A stretch of DNA of 64,000 nucleotides from Candidatus Villigracilis affinis. Lineage in GTDB: Bacteria; Chloroflexota; Anaerolineae; Anaerolineales; Villigracilaceae. Positions 7,867 through 15,907 of this stretch are shown here, piece after piece (positions within the stretch are counted from its first letter, which is position 1; the number at the start of each line of letters is the position of its first letter). The translations under genes were made by a program, and so were the position numbers. Below the pieces are notes generated by a model. It searched no databases and was not told the origin of the DNA. It saw only the letters and a list, made by a program, of their open reading frames with translations. Location: positions 310,001 to 374,000 of the forward strand of contig JADKEA010000001.1 of assembly GCA_016718275.1 (NCBI GenBank). The letters are read 5' to 3'.

Positions 7867-9873
7867 ATGAAAAGTTTTATCCGCCTCCATCTGCCCATTT
7901 TGGGAACCCTCGTATTTCAAGGGATCTTATTATTCTGGGCAGTGCGCACAGATGGCAGAACGCTGCCGCAGGTGGCTTCGCTTTTTTCGCTGGTCATTTC
8001 CATTTTGATCCTGATCACCGGCCTGCTGCCTGCCATCGTCCGCCCGCAGGAGAGTCACACCATCGTTGCCTGTTTTGCGATTTCGTTTGCCTTTCTACTT
8101 TTCATCCCCTTTGAAATCAGCGACATGCCTTTTGCCCAGCCTGGCGCACCTTTGGTTCAATTCGTGCCGCCACTGATCCTTTCGCGCCTCATCAATGGAA
8201 GCATCCTTTTACCGATGGCGATCCATATGAGTGCGCGCTTTCCAAGACGCAACTCCATGCCCACGCGCATGATCGTGGGTGCATATATCTTTTCGATCGT
8301 ATTGCTGTTCCTGTTCCTGATCGCGTCCAACCCGTGGCAAAGGTTGATCATGCTGATGTCCACACTGGGATGGTTTCTGGTTGCAATCGCTTTCTTTTTC
8401 ATCAATTTACTCAGGGCTGCGAGAGATACAGAAAACCTTCAAGACGCCCAACGCGCGCGCATCGTTTTTTTCAGCATCGCCGTTGCAGAAATTCCGCTTT
8501 TGATGCGGCCCTTTTCCATCGCCCTCAATCTCGACGCCCTGCCCTACAACGTCGTGCTGTTCTTCCAGCTTTTTGTACCTTTGGGGATTTCCTACGCCGT
8601 ATTGCGACACGACCTCTTCGGCATTGACCGAGTCCTCAGGCGGACTCTGGCCTACGGAACGGTTTCGATTCTTCTCTTAACCTTGTATCTGGCTCTGACC
8701 ACAGGCATGACCGCCCTTTTTGCGGATTCGCTTACGTCGCGGCCCATCGCGCCTTTGGTCAGTTTGTTCATCGCCGCCATCCTCTTCGAACCGACTCGCA
8801 AATTCGTCCAAACCTGGCTGGATCGAATCCTCTACCCCGACAGATTGCGATTCCAAAACGCCGTGCAAGAGATGCAAAATTCGCTGGCACGTGCCAACCG
8901 CCGCGAGCAGATCATCCACCTTCTAAATGAAGTCTTCCCCGCGCAGATCGGAGCGGAATGGGGCGCGTTGAAATTATTCCCCGAACCCGATGTGCCGCCC
9001 CCGCACCTGACCCCAGGCTGGAACACCCGCCTGATCGCAGGGAGTGTTTCTTTTGGCGGTTACTGGCTGGGCACGCGCAAAGCGGGTCCGCTCTATGATT
9101 CGGATGAACGCGCACGGTTGAGCGCATTGGGTCAGCAGGCTGCTTTTGCGCTGGCGTATGCGAATGCGTATGAAAATTTGTATGCGTTGAATCAAACGCT
9201 GGAAGAACGCGTGAAAGAGCAGACCCAGCTTGCGCTTGCGAATCAAAAATCGGTGGCGGCGTATGAAGAACGGCAGAGAATCGCCCGTGACCTGCACGAC
9301 TCGGTGACGCAAAGCCTGTTCGGCATGCACCTCATGGCACGCGGATTGGCGGCCAAATCCACGCCTGAGATGAGGGAAGATCTGGTCGCGCTGGAGACTC
9401 AGGCGCGTGAGACCCTGCGTGAAATGCGCCTGCTGTTGGATCAATTGCGAAATGCCGCAGCCGAAGAAAATGTCAATTTGACGGAAGCAGTTCAAGGCGT
9501 GTGCGAAGCGTTCGCTCAACGAAGCGGACCTGAAGGCGGGCCGCTCCTTTCGATAACGCTGGAGATGCCAAAGGGAGTCATCCTCCAAAAAAGCATCGCC
9601 GATGAAGCCCTGTGGGTGATTCGCGAGTCGCTGCAAAATATCATCAAGCACAGTGAAAGCCGCGATGCAAAAGTGACCGTTCAAAAGGATGCAATGCTGC
9701 ATGGAACGATTCGGGATTTTGGAAAAGGATTCGATGTGAACAATCTGCCTGCAGGGCATTACGGCCTGCGCGGAATGCGCGAACGCGTGCTGGCCCTCGG
9801 CGGTGAATTGAAAATTGACCTTGACGAAGGCACAGTTGTTTCGTTTACTTTGCCGTTGCCAGCAGCACCATAA
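7867..9873 (+). CDS. Membrane sensor histidine kinase, NarL/DegS type
   Basis: The protein has 668 residues. Its N-terminal half contains about eight to ten hydrophobic segments; a GAF-like region and a coiled coil (LNQTLEERVKEQTQLALA) follow. The HisKA_3 motif is ERQRIARDLHDSVTQSLFG, with His as the phospho-acceptor, and the C-terminal ATPase domain ends in YGLRGMRERVLALGGEL. This is the DegS/LiaS/NarX class, which partners with NarL-type regulators, and such a regulator lies just downstream at 9977. The start at 7867 follows the promoter box by 9 nt. The signal is probably sensed in or near the membrane. Confidence 0.9.
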   Translation: MKSFIRLHLPILGTLVFQGILLFWAVRTDGRTLPQVASLFSLVISILILITGLLPAIVRPQESHTIVACFAISFAFLLFIPFEISDMPFAQPGAPLVQFVPPLILSRLINGSILLPMAIHMSARFPRRNSMPTRMIVGAYIFSIVLLFLFLIASNPWQRLIMLMSTLGWFLVAIAFFFINLLRAARDTENLQDAQRARIVFFSIAVAEIPLLMRPFSIALNLDALPYNVVLFFQLFVPLGISYAVLRHDLFGIDRVLRRTLAYGTVSILLLTLYLALTTGMTALFADSLTSRPIAPLVSLFIAAILFEPTRKFVQTWLDRILYPDRLRFQNAVQEMQNSLARANRREQIIHLLNEVFPAQIGAEWGALKLFPEPDVPPPHLTPGWNTRLIAGSVSFGGYWLGTRKAGPLYDSDERARLSALGQQAAFALAYANAYENLYALNQTLEERVKEQTQLALANQKSVAAYEERQRIARDLHDSVTQSLFGMHLMARGLAAKSTPEMREDLVALETQARETLREMRLLLDQLRNAAAEENVNLTEAVQGVCEAFAQRSGPEGGPLLSITLEMPKGVILQKSIADEALWVIRESLQNIIKHSESRDAKVTVQKDAMLHGTIRDFGKGFDVNNLPAGHYGLRGMRERVLALGGELKIDLDEGTVVSFTLPLPAAP

Positions 9874-9976
9874 AAAATTTAACCACAGATGAATACAGAT
9901 AAACTCTGATTTTAATGATGCTGTCGAAAATACTTTTCATCTATGTTTATCCGTGGCTAAGAAATGGAGAGAACCC

Positions 9977-10615
9977 ATGCTAAAAATAATCATCGCCGAT
10001 GACCATCAGATCGTCCGCCGCGGATTGCGGATGACGATCGAAGCCGAAAAAGATTTGAAGGTGCTGGCCGAAGCCGTAAATGGCACGGAGGTTTTGGCGC
10101 TCATCAAAAAGCACAGCCCCGATGTGGTGCTGATGGATTTGCAAATGCCAGAGATGGACGGCGTCGAAGCATTGAAGACCATCCGCCCTGAATTCCCCGA
10201 ACTGCCTGTGTTGATCCTGACCTCGTTCACCGATGATGCGCATGTGTATGCGGCATTGCGCGCAGGCGCAAGCGGATTTCTACTAAAAGAAATGGGCGGA
10301 GATGAATTGGTCGAGGCGATTCGCGGCGCGGCCAAAGGCAAACCGCAATTGCACCCTGATATTGCCAAACGCCTGATGGCGCGCGCGCCGATGCCCGAAG
10401 ACCCGTTCGAAAAATTGACCGAACGCGAACGTGAAATTTTGAAATTGCTCGGCCGCGGCATGAGCAACAAGGAAATCGCTGCCGCGTTGACCTTGACCGA
10501 AATGACGGTGAAGGGCTACGTCAGCGATGTATTGATGAAGCTGGGGGTGAATGACCGCACCCAAGCCGCGTTGATGGCGGTGCGGTTTGGGTTGGTAAAG
10601 CCTGAAGAACTTTGA
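9977..10615 (+). CDS. NarL/FixJ-family response regulator
   Basis: This is a 212-residue two-domain regulator. The receiver domain shows acidic DD near the N-terminus (IIADDHQIV), the phosphorylated Asp at residue 54 in VVLMDLQMPEMDG, and a conserved TS/K pair (LTSF, LLKE). The C-terminal LuxR-type helix-turn-helix is LTEREREILKLLGRGMSNKE and the following helix. The ATG at 9977 has GGAGA upstream. It follows the HisKA_3 kinase by about 100 nt and is almost certainly its partner. The gap holds an inverted sequence (ACCACAGATGAATACAGAT against ATCTATGTTTATCCGTGG) of a kind often dispersed in bacterial genomes. Confidence 0.93.
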   Translation: MLKIIIADDHQIVRRGLRMTIEAEKDLKVLAEAVNGTEVLALIKKHSPDVVLMDLQMPEMDGVEALKTIRPEFPELPVLILTSFTDDAHVYAALRAGASGFLLKEMGGDELVEAIRGAAKGKPQLHPDIAKRLMARAPMPEDPFEKLTEREREILKLLGRGMSNKEIAAALTLTEMTVKGYVSDVLMKLGVNDRTQAALMAVRFGLVKPEEL

Positions 10616-10762
10616 CCCCCATCGCAGTCTTCCCCATTTCAAAAACCGAAATAGGGGAAGGAAATGACCCACTAAATAGGGGGAGGAATCACCCACCACG
10701 GCGGGCATACATAAAAAGCCAGCGCCTGTATCCTTGGGGTAACAAGAACAAAGGAGACAGAC

Positions 10763-12082
10763 ATGGAAACAAATCTCACTCTCAGCACAATGGATGCGGA
10801 CATTTCACCGCTCGGATTTATCTGGGGCATGCTGCGCAGTCCGCTGCATACGCTGGCCGACCTTGCGCGTGACAACGGCGATATCGCCCATGTGAAAATG
10901 CCGAAACGCGATTTCTACCTGCTCAATCATCCCGAATTCATCGAAGAAGTGCTGGTCAAACAGCAGGCGAATTTCATCAAAGGGCCAAGCCTGCAGCGCG
11001 CACGCATCATCCTTGGCGAAGGTTTGCTCACCAGTGAAGGCGACGAACACCTCTCACAGCGCCGCGCCTTGCAGCCCGCCTTCCATCGCACAAAGATGGA
11101 AGAGTACCTGCCCGTGATGGGCGTCAGCACGTTCAACCATCTCACCCGTTGGCAGCACGGCTCGGTCGTGGATATGTCCGATGAAATGATGCGGTTGACC
11201 TTGAACATCGCCCTGTGGTCGTTTTTCGGCAGCGCACCCGAAGGCTCGGTGGAACGCGTGAGCGAAGCGATGAAGACGCTGATCCGCCTCTTTCCGCTGG
11301 CCCAGCTTCCGTTACCGGAGGCGACGCGCATGTTATTCCCCAAATTCAGGCAGGCCAAGGCCGACCTCAACATCGTCACTGAAACCCTGCTTGCCAATCC
11401 GCAATCGGAACAGGCGCAGCGCGCGCTCATCAACATTTTGAAAAACGAACACAGCGACCAATTCACCGACGAGCAGCTTCATGCGCACGTACTCACCTTT
11501 TTGCTGGCGGGTCACGAAACCACCGCGTTGCTCCTCTCTTGGTGTTGGGACATGATCTCGCAAGACCCGTTCGTGCAGGGCAAACTGCAAGCCGAAGCCG
11601 ATGCCGTGCTCGGCGACCGCTTCCCCACCCCGGAAGATATCAAAAACCTCAACTACACCCGCCTGGTCGTGAAAGAGACTTTGCGAATGCGCCCGCCCGC
11701 ATGGGCATTGGGCAGGCAGGCCGTGCAAGATTGTGTAATCGGCGGACAGGATATCAAGGCTGGATCGGTCGTGCTCATGAGTCAATGGGTGACCCAGCAT
11801 GACCCGCGATTTTATGACTCACCGCTTCAATTCCGACCCGAACGCTGGTCGGAGCTCGAAAGGCTTCCATTTCCCCGTTACGCTTTCTTCCCATTCGGCG
11901 GCGGGAACAGGGTTTGCATCGGCGAACACTTCGCCATGACAGAAGCCATCGCCATCCTCGCCATGATCTCGCGCCGCTGGCAGGTGCTTCCGACTCAAAC
12001 CAAACACGCGGCGCCGAAACCCAGCGTCACTTTGCGGCCCAACAAAGGTGTAAAGGTGCTTATTGAAAAGAGAGATGTATAG
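10763..12082 (+). CDS. Cytochrome P450
   Basis: This is a 439-residue soluble P450 monooxygenase. The heme-ligand loop is FPFGGGNRVCIGEHF, with Cys385 as the axial ligand. The oxygen-activation motif in helix I is AGHETT, and the ExxR motif is ETLRMRPP. There is no membrane anchor. The size and motifs resemble CYP102/CYP4-like bacterial enzymes that hydroxylate fatty acids or terpenoids, but the substrate cannot be read from the sequence. AAGGAG lies 8 nt before the ATG. No ferredoxin or reductase gene is adjacent, so electron partners must come from elsewhere. It follows the response regulator by 147 nt and might be its target, which is inference only. Confidence 0.96.
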   Translation: METNLTLSTMDADISPLGFIWGMLRSPLHTLADLARDNGDIAHVKMPKRDFYLLNHPEFIEEVLVKQQANFIKGPSLQRARIILGEGLLTSEGDEHLSQRRALQPAFHRTKMEEYLPVMGVSTFNHLTRWQHGSVVDMSDEMMRLTLNIALWSFFGSAPEGSVERVSEAMKTLIRLFPLAQLPLPEATRMLFPKFRQAKADLNIVTETLLANPQSEQAQRALINILKNEHSDQFTDEQLHAHVLTFLLAGHETTALLLSWCWDMISQDPFVQGKLQAEADAVLGDRFPTPEDIKNLNYTRLVVKETLRMRPPAWALGRQAVQDCVIGGQDIKAGSVVLMSQWVTQHDPRFYDSPLQFRPERWSELERLPFPRYAFFPFGGGNRVCIGEHFAMTEAIAILAMISRRWQVLPTQTKHAAPKPSVTLRPNKGVKVLIEKRDV

Positions 12083-12110
12083 TGAATTATCAGAATTCAC
12101 AAAACGTAAT

Positions 12111-12150
12111 AACGACTTTAGTCGTTCAAGTAAAGGCGACTGAAGTCGCC
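12111..12150. repeat. Pair of 16-bp palindromes (REP-like)
   Basis: AACGACTTTAGTCGTT at 12111-12126 and GGCGACTGAAGTCGCC at 12135-12150 are perfect 16-bp palindromes with a related core, separated by 8 nt. They lie between the P450 stop and the next gene. The form suggests a dispersed intergenic palindromic element. Confidence 0.7.
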
Positions 12151-12186
12151 ACTACACAACCTTTCATAAATATATTGGAGAAACCA

Positions 12187-13317
12187 ATGAAAAACAAACT
12201 TCAGATCATCATCAGCGTAATTTTGCTCATGGCTGTGACCCTCGCCTGCGGAGGCACAGCCGCCACCCCAGCCGCGCAAGACCCGAACATCGTCATCAAT
12301 ACCGCCATCGCAGGGACACAGCAGGCAAATGCATTGGCGCAAGCCACGGTCAATGCCAATGTGCTCACCGCCATGCCCGCCACTCCCACACCCGGTCCCA
12401 CTGTAGACTACGTGGCACTGACCGAAGAAGAACTCGCCGCTCTCATTGATGAAGCCGTCGCTGAAGCTGTCGCCGCCACCGAAGCCACCACCAGTTCGGT
12501 ATACACCACCACCAGCGATGACGCGGTCACCACCGAAGAAATCACCTATGTGTACGATTATTATTACTACGCCGATTACTACGTCGAATACGCCGAAGAC
12601 CTGATGGCAGAATACTACGCACTGTATTCAGACCTCGCCTACGAAGCCATCGCCGAAATGCAGGCCATCGAAGCAGAGTTGAATCAATTGAATGAAACGC
12701 TGGTCTCCATTGACCAGTCTCTGCAGGAGATCAGCACCACGCTGGAACAAGGCCTTGAACTGGCTGAAGAAAGCATCGCCCAGTTGGAGAATGCCGCCCA
12801 GCAGGCACAGGTGAAAGCAGAAGCCGTGAAAGGACAGGCGCAGGATATGCTCGAAGTGGTCAAGACAGATCAGCAGGGCCGCGTGGATGCGATCACTGGC
12901 ATCCAACCGAACAACATCCCCACCGACCAGATCGCAGCTTTGCAAAGCGCCTTCGATTTCGTCGATGCTGCCAACCTTGCGATGGGTGATAACAAACTCT
13001 CCCGAGATGAGTTGATGAACCTGGCCCAACTCGGCAAGAACGCCCAAGCTGGCTTCATGGAGCTCGGCAAAAATGGCGGTGGACCCAGCCTGCCCGGCGG
13101 TGGAACGCTCGATTTCACCCAAATGAGCGGAAAGTTCAACGACATCACCACCCAATTCGCCCGCGGACAAATGCCGCAAGCCCGCAACGGACTCGGTCAG
13201 TTCGAGATGTCACTCGGTGGGCGCCCCGGTGGCGGCGGTCCTGGTGCCCCGGGTGGAGGCGGGCCCGGAGGACCAGGCGCACCCGGCGGCGGAGGCCCCG
13301 GCGGTCCGCGACCGTAA
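12187..13317 (+). CDS. Lipoprotein with Tyr-rich segment, coiled coil and Gly/Pro tail
   Basis: The 376-residue product begins with a lipoprotein signal (MKNKLQIIISVILLMAVTLAC), so it should be anchored to the outside of the membrane. Next come a Thr/Pro linker, an acidic stretch with a cluster of tyrosines (YVYDYYYYADYYVEYAEDL), and a long Glu/Gln-rich coiled coil at about residues 150-235. The C-terminus is a run of GGGGPGAP and GGGGPGGP repeats. No known family is recognised. The composition suggests an elongated surface or adhesion protein (inference). GGAG lies 7 nt before the ATG, and a strong terminator follows directly. Confidence 0.8.
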   Translation: MKNKLQIIISVILLMAVTLACGGTAATPAAQDPNIVINTAIAGTQQANALAQATVNANVLTAMPATPTPGPTVDYVALTEEELAALIDEAVAEAVAATEATTSSVYTTTSDDAVTTEEITYVYDYYYYADYYVEYAEDLMAEYYALYSDLAYEAIAEMQAIEAELNQLNETLVSIDQSLQEISTTLEQGLELAEESIAQLENAAQQAQVKAEAVKGQAQDMLEVVKTDQQGRVDAITGIQPNNIPTDQIAALQSAFDFVDAANLAMGDNKLSRDELMNLAQLGKNAQAGFMELGKNGGGPSLPGGGTLDFTQMSGKFNDITTQFARGQMPQARNGLGQFEMSLGGRPGGGGPGAPGGGGPGGPGAPGGGGPGGPRP

Positions 13318-13320
13318 AAC

Positions 13321-13356
13321 AAAAAGGGATGGCAGTTCTGTCTGTCATCCCTTTTT
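13321..13356 (+). terminator. Intrinsic terminator
   Basis: AAAAAGGGATGGCAG pairs with CTGTCATCCCTTTTT around a 6-nt loop, 4 nt after the stop of the surface lipoprotein. Confidence 0.9.
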
Positions 13357-13379
13357 GTATGCCTTTCGTCACTTCTTGC

Positions 13380-13408
13380 TTGACCCGCGCGAATCAAAGT
13401 TTTACAAT
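13380..13408 (+). promoter_or_regulatory. TTGACC-N17-TACAAT promoter
   Basis: TTGACC (13380-13385) and TACAAT (13403-13408) are spaced by 17 nt. They lie about 38 nt upstream of the ATG at 13447. The hexamers and spacing are identical to the sites at 7829 and 15815. Confidence 0.75.
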
Positions 13409-13446
13409 GACCGTGAAATCATCTTTCATACCAAGAGGTGGAAAAC

Positions 13447-14211
13447 ATGAACGGTCAAACAGAATCCATGCGCTGGGAAACAAAGGTCTTTATCTTCCTG
13501 ATGATCTCAAGTTGTCTCGTTACAACAGGGATCTGTGCGTGTTTTTCATCACTCATCATCCTTGCAGACGAGGATGTCCGCGAAGGGTTGCCGCAGTTTG
13601 GATATAGCGGCCCAGCGGAAAAATGTCCGAAAATCCCGGCGGGGTGGGTCATCGCCAAAGAAAATACCTTCGATAAAAATCTGAACCTATGGCCGTTGGG
13701 AAAGAATTCCGATGACTACGACATCACAAATTTGGAAATGGCCGATGGCGTTCTCCACTATGAAGTTGACGCGCTAAAGGGCGTATATTCCCGCCAATTT
13801 CCAAAGCTGGATAAAAATCTATGGGATTTTTATCTCACCGCTCAAATCCAAAAAGTATCCGGGCCGCGCGATGCAAAGTATGGCGTAATCTTTCGGGTAC
13901 GCGGGGAAAAGCAATTGTTCTTCTCGATACGCGATTCGGGCAGTGTTCGGGTAGCTGTGCATGAATACGGCGGCTGGCAGGACCCCTTGTTCACAGGGTA
14001 CTCAAAGTATGTCAACGCAGGAGAGATCAACCATCTTGTTGTGATCGCACAAGGCGACACCTATACCTTCTGTGTGAATGAATACATTGTGGGAAGCGTC
14101 AAAACCACAAAACACTCATGGGGCAAGTTCGGCCTCGGCTTTGGTTTGGACGCAGGCGATAATGCAGTTTTCGAGATCGACAATTTCAACATCTACGCTC
14201 CAGAGGAATAG
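13447..14211 (+). CDS. Membrane-anchored protein with a concanavalin-like (DUF1080-type) domain
   Basis: The protein has 254 residues. One hydrophobic segment near the N-terminus (KVFIFLMISSCLVTTGICAC) anchors it or acts as a signal. The rest looks like a beta-sandwich of the 3-keto-disaccharide hydrolase / LamG kind: DGVLHYEVDALKGVYSRQF, then GVIFRVRGEKQLFFSIRDSG, and a final FGLGFGLDAGDNAVFEIDNF. Such domains bind or cleave carbohydrate, but no catalytic residues could be assigned. The ATG at 13447 has AGAGGTGG upstream; an in-frame GTG at 13438 is less likely. It is transcribed alone between a promoter and a terminator. Confidence 0.7.
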   Translation: MNGQTESMRWETKVFIFLMISSCLVTTGICACFSSLIILADEDVREGLPQFGYSGPAEKCPKIPAGWVIAKENTFDKNLNLWPLGKNSDDYDITNLEMADGVLHYEVDALKGVYSRQFPKLDKNLWDFYLTAQIQKVSGPRDAKYGVIFRVRGEKQLFFSIRDSGSVRVAVHEYGGWQDPLFTGYSKYVNAGEINHLVVIAQGDTYTFCVNEYIVGSVKTTKHSWGKFGLGFGLDAGDNAVFEIDNFNIYAPEE

Positions 14212-14232
14212 CCGTCGATTTAAGACAATCAA

Positions 14233-14271
14233 AAACAGATGAGGCGGAGGAGTCGCCTCATCTGTTTCTTT
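14233..14271 (+). terminator. Intrinsic terminator
   Basis: AAACAGATGAGGCG pairs with CGCCTCATCTGTTT around a 7-nt loop and is followed by CTTTT. It lies about 20 nt after the upstream stop. It may also serve the convergent gene ending at 14304. Confidence 0.9.
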
Positions 14272-14303
14272 TAACTCCTTTCCATGTTTATAGTGTCATA
14301 TGA

Positions 14304-14804
14304 TTATGGAGTCGTGGTTTGGGTGGGTTGTGTGCCATCCACTGCGGACTGGTTATCGTGGTGACCGCCGCCGTGACCCATCCCAAAGCCGGGACCATCG
14401 AGGAAGCCTTTATCGAGACCTTCCAGGAGCCAATCGGCTTTTTCCTGTGAGATGCTGCCATCGGCCACACCGGCTTCGATGCGCGCGCGAAGTTCAGTTT
14501 CATGGACCGCTGTGATGGCATCCTTCACATCTTGAATGTCCACGCCTGCGGCGGTGGCAAGGTCTTCGAGCGTCTTGCCTTCCTGCAGCGCAGCGGACAG
14601 TTCATCTGCGGTCATGTCGAGCACCTTGGCGGCTGCTTCGAGTTCAGCCTGACCCAATCCACGTCCACCGCGGCCGGGGCCGCCATGATCACTGAATGGA
14701 GTCAAACTTCCGCTCTGGGCATAGGCCGTGCTTACGCTCACCGCTCCGAACAGCATCGCAACCGCCAATAAACCGCCGATCAGAATTGAAATTTTCTTTT
14801 TCAT
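14304..14804 (-). CDS. Secreted protein of unknown function, helical repeats
   Basis: This 166-residue protein has a clear signal peptide (ending near AYAQSG). The mature part carries a helical module, ELEAAAKVLDMTADELSAAL followed by LEDLATAAGVDIQDVKDAI, seen in small secreted proteins of several phyla. A second helix (VADGSISQEKADWLLEGLDK) follows. The C-terminus is rich in Gly and His (GMGHGGGHHDN) and could bind metal, which is inference. AGAGGT lies about 9 nt before the ATG. It stands alone between convergent and divergent neighbours. Confidence 0.7.
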   Translation of the reverse strand: MKKKISILIGGLLAVAMLFGAVSVSTAYAQSGSLTPFSDHGGPGRGGRGLGQAELEAAAKVLDMTADELSAALQEGKTLEDLATAAGVDIQDVKDAITAVHETELRARIEAGVADGSISQEKADWLLEGLDKGFLDGPGFGMGHGGGHHDNQSAVDGTQPTQTTTP

Positions 14805-15159
14805 ATTTTTTTACCTCTTTATCTTTGATCTGTGGTTGGAGCGCCTCCAACCTTCCCAAATGATATTCCGCCCATGTAATCAAGCTGTGACCGGCTTATA
14901 TGGAAATTGTGTGTTTGAAATTAGAAATAATTAATTTAAGTCACCTTACACAGTGTTGTTCTGAGCGGAGCGACACTTGCGCTGCACGCCAGTGCAGTGA
15001 GAACCTCTGAATTCAGGAGTAGAGACCCTTCGCTCCGCTCAGGGAATCACGGTTGGGTGCATAACATCAGTTAATTCAACTCAAATGGCCTCCCTGGGAT
15101 TTATAAAAACGCCGATCATGGACAAGGATTTTTAACTATGGAGACACAGAGAAATAAAA
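14805..15159. other. Intergenic region with hairpins, no gene seen
   Basis: The stretch holds a GGTTGGAG-CG-CCTCCAACC hairpin near 14835-14853 and a segment (14955-15050) in which GAGCGGAGCGAC is mirrored by TCGCTCCGCTC. No open frame with a ribosome site is seen. The promoter of the gene at 14804 must lie at the left end. Confidence 0.45.
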
Positions 15160-15196
15160 ACAGGCCTTGAAAATGGGAAGCATCTTCAAGGCCTGT
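15160..15196 (-). terminator. Intrinsic terminator
   Basis: ACAGGCCTTGAA pairs with TTCAAGGCCTGT. On the minus strand it lies 20 nt after the stop of the gene at 15216. Confidence 0.8.
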
Positions 15197-15215
15197 CCTT
15201 CTGCAAAATAAACTG

Positions 15216-15689
15216 TTAATCCACCATCGCGACCGTTTTCGTCATCGGGTCGTATTTCACGTTGACGGTCATGCCGATCTGGTATTTCATCATGTCATGC
15301 ATGGGGACCAATCGCTCCGCATGGGATTGAAAGGTCTCGCCGAACGATTGCACCTCCAGAGTGAAGCGCATACCGTAGTAATAATTGTTCACCCGCGTGC
15401 CCGTGGGTTGGATGGCAAGGATGCGCGCGGTGCCAGATTCTCCGCGGGCGAGCACCACTCGCCCGATCAACCAACCGACCACCGAGGAACCGACCAGTAA
15501 AGCCGTGGAAATGATCGCCAAACCGATCGTGATTCCAAGGAACAATGCCATGGTCTTCGGAAGCCCGGCAAGGGAGTCATAGCTTGAATTGCCATTCGGC
15601 ATGTTCATAAACATCAACGTAAAGGGGATCCACATGACCATAAACAGCAACCAACCAACAGCACGCATGATTCGGGGTATGTTACTCAT
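15216..15689 (-). CDS. Small membrane protein with a C-terminal beta domain
   Basis: The 157-residue product has two hydrophobic segments (about residues 10-30 and 47-80) and a soluble C-terminal part. The latter reads GTARILAIQPTGTRVNNYYY and then a strand-rich region ending in GMTVNVKYDPMTKTVAMVD. This layout resembles DUF3592-like proteins with a short OB- or SH3-like domain. No enzymatic motif is seen. AGGAG lies about 6 nt before the ATG. It is divergent from the glyA-gcvT promoter. Confidence 0.65.
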   Translation of the reverse strand: MSNIPRIMRAVGWLLFMVMWIPFTLMFMNMPNGNSSYDSLAGLPKTMALFLGITIGLAIISTALLVGSSVVGWLIGRVVLARGESGTARILAIQPTGTRVNNYYYGMRFTLEVQSFGETFQSHAERLVPMHDMMKYQIGMTVNVKYDPMTKTVAMVD

Positions 15690-15814
15690 TTCATCTCCTA
15701 TATGTTTAAAGTGGTTTCACATAGTATGTCGCACTCCACCGATTTTGAAAACCAATCCTCCGTACCACTGGATTCCAAAACCACAGCCTCATCCGTTAAT
15801 ATGCCATTTTTCAC

Positions 15815-15843
15815 TTGACCTTCCCCCTTTCCCGTCCTACAAT
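15815..15843 (+). promoter_or_regulatory. TTGACC-N17-TACAAT promoter of glyA-gcvT
   Basis: TTGACC (15815-15820) and TACAAT (15838-15843) are spaced by 17 nt. They lie 64 nt upstream of the glyA-gcvT start. No glycine riboswitch was recognised in the leader. Confidence 0.8.
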
Positions 15844-15907
15844 TCAACGGTCTGACAAATCAAAATGAGAGTGCGACGCACTACCCTACCCATAATAGGA
15901 GAACATA

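Noticed and set aside
10763..12082. P450 as part of a biosynthetic gene cluster
   Set aside because: No polyketide, peptide or terpene synthase gene is nearby; its neighbours are regulators and a surface protein.
12111..12150. Riboswitch or attenuator before the surface lipoprotein
   Set aside because: Two isolated 16-bp palindromes with no T run or known aptamer sequence fit a dispersed repeat better.
15844..15907. Glycine riboswitch before glyA-gcvT
   Set aside because: The leader is under 60 nt, too short for the aptamer, and the conserved glycine-aptamer elements are not seen.
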